Shown: positions 26,284 through 34,922 of the stretch, in pieces
Layout: the number at the start of each line of letters is the position of its first letter
Position numbering within the stretch: position 1 is the stretch's first letter
Assembly: GCA_937997485.1 (NCBI GenBank)
Contig: CALKTH010000059.1
Span: 121,070-185,069, forward strand
Direction: 5' to 3'
Origin: an uncultured Acidimicrobiales bacterium
GTDB lineage: Bacteria > Actinomycetota > Acidimicrobiia > Acidimicrobiales > SZUA-35
Length of the DNA stretch: 64,000 nucleotides
The notes under the pieces: generated by a model
The model's database searches: none
What the model was told of the DNA's origin: nothing
What the model saw: only the letters and a program-made list of their open reading frames with translations
Translations under genes and position numbers: made by a program

Positions 26284-28242
26284 TCACCCGCCAGATCGGG
26301 TGAGCGAGACGTACAACTTCGCCAATTCATCAGGAAGCGCCGTGACGTCGTCGATCACGAGGTAGCGATCATCCGGACACATCGTCCGCAGGTAGTCGTG
26401 CCCCGCCGGATCGATCGTCACACAGAACGGGTCGACGCCGAGCGTTCGGGCCTCGGCCAACGCTTGTGCTGCGTCTTGAATTCCGTAGTCGCGGTCGCGT
26501 CGATCGTCGCCGTAGTCGAGATCCTGGGGGTAGCCATCGGAGATCACGAGCAGCAGTTTCGTTTGTGCCTCCTGGGCTGCCAGGCGGGCTGCGGCGTGGC
26601 GGATAGCGGGGCCCATTCGTGTGTAGGCGATCGGCTTCATGGCGGCGAGTGCTGACCATGTCGCCGGCGACGTCCGGTCTTCGAAGTGTTTGGTGACGTG
26701 GAACTGCACGTTCTTTCGACCCGTTCCTGAGAAGCCGTACACCGCATGCTGATCTCCGAGCTGGCCGAGGGCATCGCACATCAGAGCCACCGACTCCTTG
26801 GCGATGTCGATGACCTTCCGGACCGGCTCCTTCGCCGGTGCGTCAAGATCGAACCCCACTCCCCCGCCCGGATACTCGATCTCATCGGGCTCGGGCCAGG
26901 CCATGGGCGGCTCGGGCTCTGGTTCAACCGCGGGTGATCCCGTCGAGGCGCTCAGATCGACCAGGAACGCGGTCGCCACGTCCCGAGCCTTCGGCTCGCG
27001 GCGAACATGCAGCCGGTCATCTGGCGTTAAACCACTACGCCGGTCCACCACGGCCTCCACGACCGCGTCGAGATCCAGATCATCACCTTCGGTGCGTCGA
27101 TGCATCCGCACTCGCTCCTGCGGCCGAAGCTGGGCAAAGTTGCGCCGGATGTGAGCCCGAAGCTCTGAGTGTGAGCGTCGTACCTCGGCGATGAACTCGT
27201 GATCGTCGCCGATCAGCCGCTCTTCGACGACGCGACACCACGCAGGCCGGTAGTGCTCCTGCACGTAGTCCCATTCGTCGTAGACGAACGACCGGCCATC
27301 AGATTCGATGTCGGGAATCGACCAGGTCCGCCTCTGTGGCTTGCGCCCCGGCGCCTTCGCCTTGTCTGCCTCATTCTCCAGCGGCTCTGCGAACGGAAGC
27401 TCACCATCAGCCAGCGTGCCATCCAGGTCATCAACCAACATCGCCTCCACCGGTGGAAGCGTGCTCCCAAGGGCGACGCCAGGGCTGTCGTCGATCTCGC
27501 CGTCTTCGCCGGGATCGTCGTCTTCGAGCTCGATCTCGTCCATCGCCCGTTCCGTCGCCCGGTCCGAGATCTCGTCATCCGCTTCGGGCTCGGGCTCGAT
27601 CTCGCTGGCCGGTTCCGCTGCCCGCTGCAACTCCTGGATGAGCGCGAAGACGGTCAGCGCAGCACGAACGCTGTCATTCGTCGATGCCCCTGGATCGGTG
27701 AGTCCGTCACGTAACTCATCAACGATTTCCACTCCGCTCATCGTGCGTGCGGCCGTCGACCCCAACGTGGCCAGTCGGGCGGCACGGAGTGGTGTCGGTC
27801 GACCATCCGGCATCGCTCGCAGCGCCGCTGTCATCAGTGCTGTCAGACCGGGGGTCGCACCAGCGAAGGATCTCTTCGTCGCCGCCGCAACTCGCCAGTT
27901 CTCGAAGAACGAAAAAAGCTCGCCGACGAGCATCGGGTCGTCGGAGCCAGCGACGAGAGGGTGTCGCTCACGCCGACCGTTCGGCGCGCTGGCGAAGCGC
28001 CGATGACAGAGCTGCTGGAGAACCTGCGTGCGGTAGGCCCGACGATTCTCCGCAGCCGTGGCGAACACGGCCATTGTCGGCGGCAACCGAACGGCGTGCG
28101 GATCGTCGACCGCTGGACCGAGCGGCCAGCCCAGAGCGCCAACTTCAAGGGCCTCGATACGCACCGGCTCGGCCACGATGCCCTCGGCGAACAACGCCAA
28201 AGACGGGTGGACATCAACAAGCTCGACGGGTTCGACCTCCAT
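26284..28242 (-). CDS. NorD/CbbO-like von Willebrand factor A protein
   Basis: A 652-residue protein with a C-terminal VWA domain. The metal-ion-dependent adhesion site reads DLSAST, with later DALGQLGDQHAVYGFSGTG, read here as GDQHAVYGFSGTG, and LLLVISDGYPQD. The long N-terminal half holds an acidic, low-complexity stretch (about 200-330). This is the NorD/CbbO plan: such proteins work with a MoxR-type ATPase to assemble or activate metalloenzymes. The ATPase gene lies directly upstream. No nitric oxide reductase or Rubisco gene is present in the window. The ATG at 28242 was chosen; GTG codons at 28245 and 28248 are alternatives. Confidence 0.75.
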   Translation of the reverse strand: MEVEPVELVDVHPSLALFAEGIVAEPVRIEALEVGALGWPLGPAVDDPHAVRLPPTMAVFATAAENRRAYRTQVLQQLCHRRFASAPNGRRERHPLVAGSDDPMLVGELFSFFENWRVAAATKRSFAGATPGLTALMTAALRAMPDGRPTPLRAARLATLGSTAARTMSGVEIVDELRDGLTDPGASTNDSVRAALTVFALIQELQRAAEPASEIEPEPEADDEISDRATERAMDEIELEDDDPGEDGEIDDSPGVALGSTLPPVEAMLVDDLDGTLADGELPFAEPLENEADKAKAPGRKPQRRTWSIPDIESDGRSFVYDEWDYVQEHYRPAWCRVVEERLIGDDHEFIAEVRRSHSELRAHIRRNFAQLRPQERVRMHRRTEGDDLDLDAVVEAVVDRRSGLTPDDRLHVRREPKARDVATAFLVDLSASTGSPAVEPEPEPPMAWPEPDEIEYPGGGVGFDLDAPAKEPVRKVIDIAKESVALMCDALGQLGDQHAVYGFSGTGRKNVQFHVTKHFEDRTSPATWSALAAMKPIAYTRMGPAIRHAAARLAAQEAQTKLLLVISDGYPQDLDYGDDRRDRDYGIQDAAQALAEARTLGVDPFCVTIDPAGHDYLRTMCPDDRYLVIDDVTALPDELAKLYVSLTRSGG

Positions 28243-28291
28243 CACCACTCGACGTCCGCTGGCATCACGCGGCCGCCGTCGGACCAGGACG

Positions 28292-29095
28292 TCACGGGAA
28301 GATGACGTCGACGATGTCGGCAACTGCCTGCTGAGCATCGGGATCGTCGCTCACCGCGTGGATGATGGCCGCATCGCACGCTCGCCGCGGCTCGATACCC
28401 CGACCCATGAGCTGGCCGGCGTACACCAGCAAACGGGTGCTGACGCCCTCCTCGAACCCGCGCTCTCGAAGATGACGAGTCTTCTCGCCGACTCGAGCCA
28501 AGCGCTCTGCGTTCTCTGCATCCACGCCAGACTCCGCAACGATGATCTGCTGTTCGGCGGCAACGTCGGGATAGGTGAACTCGAGGCTCACGAATCGCTG
28601 ACGAGTCGACGGCTTGAGATCTTTCACAATGCTCTGGTAGCCGGGGTTGTAGGAGATGACGAGCTGGAAGTCTGGGTGGGCGGGGAGAACCTCCGCTTTC
28701 TTCTCGATCGGGAGCACGCGTCGGTGATCGGTCAGCGCGTGGATCACCACCGTGGTGTCCTTCCGGGCCTCAACGACCTCATCCAGGTAGCAGATGGCAC
28801 CATTGCGCACAGCTGATGTCAGCGGCCCGTCCATCCACACGGTCTCTTCCCCGGCCAGGAGGTAGCGACCGACGAGATCGGTCGCCGTGAGGTCCTCGTG
28901 GCACGCCACCGTGGTCAGAGGCCGCCGCGACAGGCGCCACGCCATGTGTTCGACGAACCGGGTCTTTCCACACCCCGTCGGCCCCTTGAGCAGGACAGGG
29001 AGCCGAGCGGCGAATGCCGCCTCGAACACCTGGATCTCATCAGCCGTTGGCAGATACCAGGGCGCCGAGTCTGTCGCCGGCTTGTGTTCGCTCAT
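28292..29095 (-). CDS. NorQ/CbbQ-like MoxR AAA+ ATPase
   Basis: A 267-residue AAA+ ATPase. Walker A GPTGCGKT (about 37-44), Walker [13 protein letters not shown], sensor region [10 protein letters not shown] and arginine PSTRQRF are intact, and the C terminus matches the CbbQ_C type ([17 protein letters not shown]). It probably remodels a target protein together with the VWA protein encoded next. ATG at 29095 was chosen because the longer frame to 29197 runs into the tRNA gene. The target is unknown. Confidence 0.85.
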   Translation of the reverse strand: MSEHKPATDSAPWYLPTADEIQVFEAAFAARLPVLLKGPTGCGKTRFVEHMAWRLSRRPLTTVACHEDLTATDLVGRYLLAGEETVWMDGPLTSAVRNGAICYLDEVVEARKDTTVVIHALTDHRRVLPIEKKAEVLPAHPDFQLVISYNPGYQSIVKDLKPSTRQRFVSLEFTYPDVAAEQQIIVAESGVDAENAERLARVGEKTRHLRERGFEEGVSTRLLVYAGQLMGRGIEPRRACDAAIIHAVSDDPDAQQAVADIVDVIFP

Positions 29096-29185
29096 CCGAC
29101 AATGAATAGCCCACCGGTTCGCTCGACCGGAAGCCGAGAGGGGCAGGATGAGCGAGCAACTCGGGATTCGCCGAAGGCGAAGACG

Positions 29186-29259
29186 TGGACCGTACAAGAC
29201 TTGAACTTGTGACCTCTCGCGTGTGAGGCGAGCGCTCTAGCCAGCTGAGCTAACGGTCC
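29186..29259 (-). tRNA. tRNA-Val (anticodon CAC)
   Basis: The minus strand folds into a full cloverleaf. The acceptor stem GGACCGT pairs with ACGGTCC (7 bp), the D stem is GCTC/GAGC, the anticodon stem CTCGC/GCGAG carries the loop CTCACAC (anticodon CAC, reading GUG), the variable loop is AGGTC, and the T arm is ACAAG-TTCAAGT-CTTGT with discriminator A. CCA is not encoded. It lies between the NorQ-like gene and a divergent hypothetical gene. Confidence 0.95.
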
Positions 29260-29342
29260 CGATGGCCACAGAACCATAACGGACGACGGGCACTTCTCCC
29301 ACCAACATTGCCCTTCGTTCCCGGCTCTTGTAGGAATGCGTC

Positions 29343-29846
29343 GTGGGTTGGAGACGTGTGATCGAGTCGAAGTTGCCGTTCGCGGCTCGCCGCGAGATTG
29401 TCCGGCGTCGGCACCCAACTCGAGTCTTCGATCTCGTTGACCTCAACGTGCACGACGCTGGTCCCGGCGTGGTCATCGAAACGTATTGGCTCACCACGCC
29501 GACAGGCGAATGCGGGCCCGCGCTCAGCTTGCGCGTCCTCGACGAGGAGTGCTGGCGTATCGATCTCCTGTCGACCCGGCCGCATCTCCATCTCAATCTC
29601 ATCGACAATCGGGTTCGCCGCTCCCACCACGACAATCGGATACAGCTTCCGTCAGACAACGTCGCCGACGCGATCACGCTCCTGAGAGGAAACGTGCCGG
29701 CCCCTCTGTCCATCAACGGACGCCAAGCGATCCGCAACCATGTGCTCGACGAGGCCGCGCTTGGCAGGGCAATCGATGCAGCAGAGGCCCACATGCTTGA
29801 GCTTCAACGATCTCGCACACAGGCCACTCGAGCAACAAACGTATGA
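29343..29846 (+). CDS. Conserved-looking hypothetical protein heading the second glycan locus
   Basis: A 167-residue soluble protein that I do not recognise. It starts at GTG (MGWRRVIESKLPFAAR) and has an alternating beta-rich core (about 25-100: VFDLVDLNVHDAGPGVVIET, split here as VFDLVDLNV and PGVVIETYWL) and a helical C terminus. There is no signal peptide or membrane helix. Its TGA overlaps the ATG of the next gene (ATGA), so translation is coupled to the oxidoreductase and then the glycosyltransferase, which suggests a shared pathway. Confidence 0.6.
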   Translation: MGWRRVIESKLPFAARREIVRRRHPTRVFDLVDLNVHDAGPGVVIETYWLTTPTGECGPALSLRVLDEECWRIDLLSTRPHLHLNLIDNRVRRSHHDNRIQLPSDNVADAITLLRGNVPAPLSINGRQAIRNHVLDEAALGRAIDAAEAHMLELQRSRTQATRATNV

Positions 29847-30772
29847 CGGGCAACCGGCACCTTGTTGTCGTCGGCTGCGGGCGTTGGGGCCGACTGATCG
29901 TGCGAGATCTTCGCTCGCTCGGTATGACCTCCACTTCGGTGGTCGACCCGGCGGTTCCCGCTGATCGGGGAGCGACGCTCGGAATCCACGAGTGGGTGGC
30001 GACACTCGACGAGGTTTCCGCTGAGCAGTGGACCAACGTCGACGCCATCTTCATCGCAACCCCCGCATCGACGCACGCCGCGGTCATCACGGAGTGTGCC
30101 GCTCGCTTCGCCGGATCGATTTTCGTCGAGAAGCCATTCACGACCTCGGCCAGAGACGCAGAGAGGCTCGATCAATCGATCGGAGAACGTTTGTCGGTGT
30201 TGCACACCTGGCGCCACCACCCGGCCGTCCAGGCGCTTGGAGATGTCGCAGCCTCCGGGCGACTGGGCACCATCACCGGACTTGTCACCGAGCGCAGCAA
30301 CTGGACCTCTCCTCGCCGAGACGTCGACGCTCTGTGGACACTCCTTCCCCATGATCTCTCGATCGCTCTCCATCTCCTGGGCGAGGTGCCACACCCCACC
30401 GGCGTTCAACTCGAGCAACTCGACGGGCGCGTGGTGAGTGGGCATGTGCTCGCCACGACGTCGCACGGCGCGACCTTGAGCACTCGCATCTCCACACGAA
30501 GCACGGTGAAGCGCCGAGCCATCACGCTGCACGGCACCGACGCCGTCGCCTCCTTCGCTGGCGACGACAGCGATCACATCGAAGTGGCTGGCGGCCGAGG
30601 TCTCGAACCTACGATCGAGCTCGTGCGCCTTCATGAGGAAACGGCCATGCAGCGCCAACTTCGCTGTTGCCTCGACCACCTGAACGGTGGTCCGGCGCCG
30701 GGCTCTACATCCAGCGAGGCCACTCGTATCGTCAAGACGGTGGAACATGTCCGCCGGATGGGCCGGCAATGA
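29843..30772 (+). CDS. Gfo/Idh/MocA-family oxidoreductase
   Basis: NAD(P)-dependent sugar-type oxidoreductase of 309 residues. It has the N-terminal Rossmann motif VVVGCGRWGR (residues 8-17), the conserved FIATPASTHA and the EKPF motif (about 95-98) whose lysine is catalytic in the family, then a C-terminal alpha/beta domain with LLPHDLSIAL. Such enzymes oxidise or reduce sugars and nucleotide sugars; the context suggests a nucleotide-sugar step. Both ends overlap neighbours by ATGA. Confidence 0.83.
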   Translation: MTGNRHLVVVGCGRWGRLIVRDLRSLGMTSTSVVDPAVPADRGATLGIHEWVATLDEVSAEQWTNVDAIFIATPASTHAAVITECAARFAGSIFVEKPFTTSARDAERLDQSIGERLSVLHTWRHHPAVQALGDVAASGRLGTITGLVTERSNWTSPRRDVDALWTLLPHDLSIALHLLGEVPHPTGVQLEQLDGRVVSGHVLATTSHGATLSTRISTRSTVKRRAITLHGTDAVASFAGDDSDHIEVAGGRGLEPTIELVRLHEETAMQRQLRCCLDHLNGGPAPGSTSSEATRIVKTVEHVRRMGRQ

Positions 30773-31659
30773 CGGCAGCCCGCGCCACGATCGTCATCCC
30801 CTCCGCCGGTGATCGAGGTCCTGTTCTCCCCTATTCGGTGGCCAGCGCCCTCCAACAGACCGTCGCCGATATCCAGATCTTCATCATCGGCGATGGCCTC
30901 GACGCAGCGAGCGAGCAGATCGCCTACCGCCTCGAGTCAGAACACGAGCGGGTGCGCTTCTTTCCCTTCACCAAAGGCGAGCGACGTGGCGAAACAAACC
31001 GGCACCGTGTCATTACAGAGCACGCGGATTCCGAGATCATCACCTACCTCTGCGATCGCGACCTCTATCTGCCGCACCACGTCGAGACCATGCTGGACCT
31101 TCTGGCCGAAGCAGACCTTGCCCACACGCTCCGCTTCCGGCTCGATCGTGACTTCAACATTCAGCCCGGCAAGTTTCCCGTCCTTGCGAGCTCCGGCCCT
31201 GGTACCGGCGAGCGCGCGCTCATACCGCTCACCTTTGCTGGCCATCGGCTCGACAGCTACCGGGCTCTTCCCGAGGGCTGGCGGACCACGCCGGACGACT
31301 GGGGCACCGACACCTATATGTGGCAGCAGTTCTTGGAGCAGCCGGAGATTCGGGTCAGCGCATCAGCACGACCGACGGCCTTGACGTTCAAGCGCGGGCC
31401 GTATCCGGGATGGCCGACCGAGGAGCGGCGCCGAATCCTCGAATCGTGGGCGCCGCACACGACCGGGCAAGGGTTCGAGCAGAGACTTACCGAGGACATT
31501 CTGGCCGCTCACGTCCAACAAGCTGCCACCCTTGGGACCCAGGGTCGGACCTCCCGAAGCAGACGCAACCAAGCATTTCGGCGGCTCCGCGTACAGAGCC
31601 GGCTGCGATACGACAAGCTTCAGGCCCGATTGGCTGATGTGAGGCCGAGACGAAGCTGA
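30769..31659 (+). CDS. Glycosyltransferase, GT2-like (GT-A fold)
   Basis: A 296-residue GT-A glycosyltransferase. The N-terminal ATIVIPSAGDRGPVLPYSVA, the segment FIIGDGLDAASEQIA and the metal-site-like LCDRDLYLPHHVE (DxD near 105-107) fit family 2 or a relative. The C-terminal part is basic and lacks membrane helices. ATG at 30769 overlaps the previous stop (ATGA). Its end overlaps the convergent cupin gene by 40 bp. Donor and acceptor unknown. Confidence 0.72.
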   Translation: MTAARATIVIPSAGDRGPVLPYSVASALQQTVADIQIFIIGDGLDAASEQIAYRLESEHERVRFFPFTKGERRGETNRHRVITEHADSEIITYLCDRDLYLPHHVETMLDLLAEADLAHTLRFRLDRDFNIQPGKFPVLASSGPGTGERALIPLTFAGHRLDSYRALPEGWRTTPDDWGTDTYMWQQFLEQPEIRVSASARPTALTFKRGPYPGWPTEERRRILESWAPHTTGQGFEQRLTEDILAAHVQQAATLGTQGRTSRSRRNQAFRRLRVQSRLRYDKLQARLADVRPRRS

Positions 31660-32180
31660 GGGCCCAGCCGATCGAGCAGATCGGCGAGCGGCGGGAACGC
31701 GTCGTGTTTCGGCGTGGTCAGACATGCGTCGAACGGCCACTCGATCGGCAACGCCGGATCGTTCCAGCAACAACCGTTGTTGTCGTCCTCGGAATAGAAC
31801 TCGTACGCCTCACTCACCGCTTGTACGTGCACCGTCGGCTCGTGGAAGTACCAGCCATGGAGCAGACCTTCGGGAAACGCCACAGCCAGATCAGCGTTCG
31901 CCGGCATGTCGATCAGATCGGACTGCATGTAGGTCGGTGAGTCGGGCCGAATGTCAATCAGGCCGACGCTGGCATGTCCGCTCACGACGCTGAAGTATTC
32001 GTCGTGTCGCGTGTGCACGTGCAATCCCCGAAAGACTCCCGCGTTGCTACGGACGAGGGACCACTGGGAGGGATCGATCGGCGTCTCCCAATGGTCACAG
32101 AAGAGCTCGGTGAAGGTCCCCCGCTCGTCGGGGTGAGCCACGAGTTCAAGCAGGCGAACGCCTGCAATCGTTGTCTTCAT
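31620..32180 (-). CDS. RmlC-like dTDP-sugar 3,5-epimerase family cupin
   Basis: A 186-residue cupin of the dTDP-4-dehydrorhamnose 3,5-epimerase family. Recognisable parts are DERGTFTELF, GVFRGLHVHTRHDEYFSVVS (here 20 residues, with the RGLH histidine), DIRPDSPTY and FPEGLLHGWYF. The lysine normally found in the strand after RGLH (KLV in RmlC) is replaced by an EYF sequence, so the standard epimerase mechanism may not apply. No rmlA, rmlB or rmlD is present here. It may be a ketoisomerase- or epimerase-like enzyme for a different nucleotide sugar. Confidence 0.7.
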   Translation of the reverse strand: MKTTIAGVRLLELVAHPDERGTFTELFCDHWETPIDPSQWSLVRSNAGVFRGLHVHTRHDEYFSVVSGHASVGLIDIRPDSPTYMQSDLIDMPANADLAVAFPEGLLHGWYFHEPTVHVQAVSEAYEFYSEDDNNGCCWNDPALPIEWPFDACLTTPKHDAFPPLADLLDRLGPQLRLGLTSANRA

Positions 32181-32288
32181 TCGTTGTTTCCCTCAAAATC
32201 AACCTGAAGGTGCCATCAAAGCAGGTGACCCCTCAGAGCACCAACGGGCAATTCACTTCAGCGGCTTCGTCAAGGAGACGACGATCGG

Positions 32289-33923
32289 TCAGGGTGATGC
32301 GATGCGACCGTCTCGCAGTTCAACCACTCGGTCGGCCCGAGCGAGCGCCCGCCGATCATGGCTCACGACCAAGATCGCGGGCTGGTGTGGTTGATCGACG
32401 AGTCGTCCCAGCAGCGTCTCGACGGTGTCGGGGTCCAGGTGATTGGTCGGCTCATCGAGCATCAGTACGGCAGGACGGCCGACCACGGCTCGGGCGAGGG
32501 CGATTCGCTGTTCCTGTCCTTTGGACAGTCGGCGTCCGCCGGGACCGATCATGGTGTCCAGACCATCGGGCAGGTCATCAATCACGGCCTGTAAGCCAGT
32601 GAGTTCGATCGCCTCCGCCATGTCGGCAGCGCTCAGCTCCCGCCCGTAACCGATGTTGTCTCGAATGGTTGCCTCCGCGAGCTCGGCCTGCTGGAAGCTG
32701 ACGCCAATCTGAAGCCTCAGCGCAGCGAGGTCCAACTCACGGTACGGAACACCGTCGGCCGAGAGTTGACCCGCCTCCGGTGTATAGAGCCCGAGGAGCA
32801 ACCGCACGAGCGTGGTCTTTCCCGCTCCGTTCGGGCCGACGAGGGCCACGAACGTTCCTCGTTCGATGGTGAGGTCGAGCCCGTCGATGATCACGCGGTC
32901 GCCATGGGAAAAGCGTGCACCCCGAACCTCGATCGCTCGCTCGAGTGTCGGGTGGTGATCCCCATTCGGCGCAACCGGGCCAAGCTGCTCGTCGAGTTGG
33001 ATGAGCAACGCTCGAGCGTCTCTCGCTGCGTCGATGGCGGGCGTCGCACCACCGAGCTGCTGAGCGGGGCCACGCAGAATGGCGACTCCGGCATAGAAGG
33101 CCAGGAACTCGCTCACCGTCAGCGTCCCGAGACTGATCATCCAGGCACCAACCAACAGCAACACCGTCACGGCAAGGACGACGGCGGTGAGATTGCTGGT
33201 CACGACCAGCGCACGGTCCGAAGCGAGCGACTGGTGTGTCTGTCGCAACTGCTCGTTGAACACGTGATGACGGTCCCGCTCGTCGCGAGCCGCTGGTTCG
33301 GTACGAACCGACTCCGTCCGACCGATGGTGGACAGCGTCATGCGAGAGAGCTCAGCCTCGGCCTCGGATCGAGCTCGCGACGAACGCCGCACCCGTGTGC
33401 GAGACAGGCGTTGGGTGAGGCTGAGAACGGGAACGGCCACGACGAGGACCAATGCCATCCGCCACTCGATGACGAAGAGCACGATCGTGGTGACAACCGC
33501 GACGAACGCCGCAGGGAGGGCCGTGCTGACCAGGACGTAGGCGCCGTCTTCCGCTCGTGTCGGAAGGGTGACCGCATGGTGAAGGAGCCGGGCATCGTCG
33601 ACCGATTGGAGCGCTCGCACATCTCGAGTCAGGAGCATCTCCTGCACCGCTTGTCGAAGCGATGCCCCGTACTTCGACGTCGAGACCGCGACCGCTCGCC
33701 GGAGCAACACCGATGCGCCGCCGCTCGCAAGCTGAAGGACCACAATCAGGCCACCGAGCAGAGCAACTCTGCTGGTGCCGGCAGAACTGTCATCCAGAAT
33801 GTCACCAAAAATGTCCCTGACCAGGAACGGGATCGGCACCGTGGACGCGACCTGCACGATCGCGCCGAGGACCACAATGACTGCCGTTCGTCCGCCAATT
33901 CGGAAGGCGGTTGCTTCACCCAC
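32289..33923 (-). CDS. ABC transporter, fused permease and ATPase
   Basis: A 544-residue half transporter with an N-terminal six-helix exporter-type membrane domain (about 10-300) and a C-terminal ATPase. The ATPase has Walker A GPNGAGKT, signature LSKGQEQRIALARA (LSKGQ in place of LSGGQ), Walker B VLMLDEP and the H-loop VVSHD. It probably works as a homodimer exporting a lipid-linked or hydrophobic substrate. Its place in the glycan locus suggests a flippase for a polyprenyl-linked sugar, by analogy with PglK/MsbA-type exporters. Start is a GTG at 33923. Confidence 0.8.
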   Translation of the reverse strand: MGEATAFRIGGRTAVIVVLGAIVQVASTVPIPFLVRDIFGDILDDSSAGTSRVALLGGLIVVLQLASGGASVLLRRAVAVSTSKYGASLRQAVQEMLLTRDVRALQSVDDARLLHHAVTLPTRAEDGAYVLVSTALPAAFVAVVTTIVLFVIEWRMALVLVVAVPVLSLTQRLSRTRVRRSSRARSEAEAELSRMTLSTIGRTESVRTEPAARDERDRHHVFNEQLRQTHQSLASDRALVVTSNLTAVVLAVTVLLLVGAWMISLGTLTVSEFLAFYAGVAILRGPAQQLGGATPAIDAARDARALLIQLDEQLGPVAPNGDHHPTLERAIEVRGARFSHGDRVIIDGLDLTIERGTFVALVGPNGAGKTTLVRLLLGLYTPEAGQLSADGVPYRELDLAALRLQIGVSFQQAELAEATIRDNIGYGRELSAADMAEAIELTGLQAVIDDLPDGLDTMIGPGGRRLSKGQEQRIALARAVVGRPAVLMLDEPTNHLDPDTVETLLGRLVDQPHQPAILVVSHDRRALARADRVVELRDGRIASP

Positions 33924-33974
33924 GCTGCGACCGTACCTTTCGTCGGGTCACAGCGTGTGGAGGAGACGTGTCGC

Positions 33975-34922
33975 GTGGTGCAGCCGGAGCGAAAATCTGA
34001 CCCGTCGGGACGCGCCACCCGCTGGCCGAACCTCCTCGTCATCGGAGCGGCCCGAAGCGGAACGACCGCCCTCGTTCGATCGCTCGAGCAGCATCCCGAC
34101 ATCGTCTTCACCGAACCGAAGGAGACACACTTCTTCGCCCACCCAAATCAAGAGCTCGACTATCAGGGCCCGGGGGACTCCGAGACAGTCAATACGCGAG
34201 GCGTCACCAACGCAGAAAAGCTGGAGCGCCAATTCGCTGCCGCCACGCAACGCATTCTGGGCGAGGGTTCAGTCGAAACCCTCTTCTGGCCGGACGTTGC
34301 CGTCCCCACGATCAAGGCATTCGCCGACCCCAAGGTGAAACTGGTGGCGATCCTGCGCGAGCCGGCAGATCGCGCCTACTCCGCCTTCCTGTACCTGCGC
34401 GGTCGCGGCTTCGAGACGCATGAACGGTTCGAGGACGGACTCGAGGCCGAGGCCGAGCGGCGGGCCTCGAACTTTCAGCACATGTGGTCGTACCGGGCCC
34501 AGAGTGCTTATGAAACACAGCTGCCAGCCTTCATCGAGCCGTTTGGAGACCGACTCCACGTCATGATCTTCGAAGAGTTCCGCACGGATCCGGCGACGGA
34601 GCTCAGCCGACTCTGTGATTTTCTCGACATCGACGGCCATCACGATCTCGTGCTCGGCCGCGACGTCAACCGCGGTGGCGAGCCGACATCGCACGGATAC
34701 CTGAAGATGATCAAGGCGATCCAGCGTTCGGCGCTTCTCCGCAACGTCGCCGACAAGGCCGTACCCGAAGCGTTTCGGGAACGGGTTCGGAACGCCAAGC
34801 TCCAACGGCCGGAAGCCGATCCGGCGACGATGGCAGCGCTCTACGACGAGTTCGCTCCAACCCGCTCCTTTGTCGAGGCTCATCTTGGTCGGAGCGTTGC
34901 CGCATGGGAGCGTCCCCGATGA
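33975..34922 (+). CDS. PAPS-dependent sulfotransferase
   Basis: Transfers sulfate from PAPS to a hydroxyl or amine, here probably of a glycan. The 5'-phosphosulfate loop IGAARSGTTALVRSL is near residues 21-35 and the 3'-phosphate motif REPADRAYSAFLYLRGRG follows near residue 130, the layout of sulfotransferase families 1 and 3. Length is 315 residues. I chose the GTG at 33975, which has AGGAG nine bases upstream. The frame is open for another 1.2 kb upstream, but that is antisense to the ABC transporter. Its TGA overlaps the next glycosyltransferase's ATG. Confidence 0.85.
   Translation: MVQPERKSDPSGRATRWPNLLVIGAARSGTTALVRSLEQHPDIVFTEPKETHFFAHPNQELDYQGPGDSETVNTRGVTNAEKLERQFAAATQRILGEGSVETLFWPDVAVPTIKAFADPKVKLVAILREPADRAYSAFLYLRGRGFETHERFEDGLEAEAERRASNFQHMWSYRAQSAYETQLPAFIEPFGDRLHVMIFEEFRTDPATELSRLCDFLDIDGHHDLVLGRDVNRGGEPTSHGYLKMIKAIQRSALLRNVADKAVPEAFRERVRNAKLQRPEADPATMAALYDEFAPTRSFVEAHLGRSVAAWERPR

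Noticed and set aside
32766..33974. In-frame N-terminal extension of the sulfotransferase
   Set aside because: This stretch is antisense to the ATPase part of the ABC transporter. The sulfotransferase has a GTG at 33975 with a good ribosome binding site.
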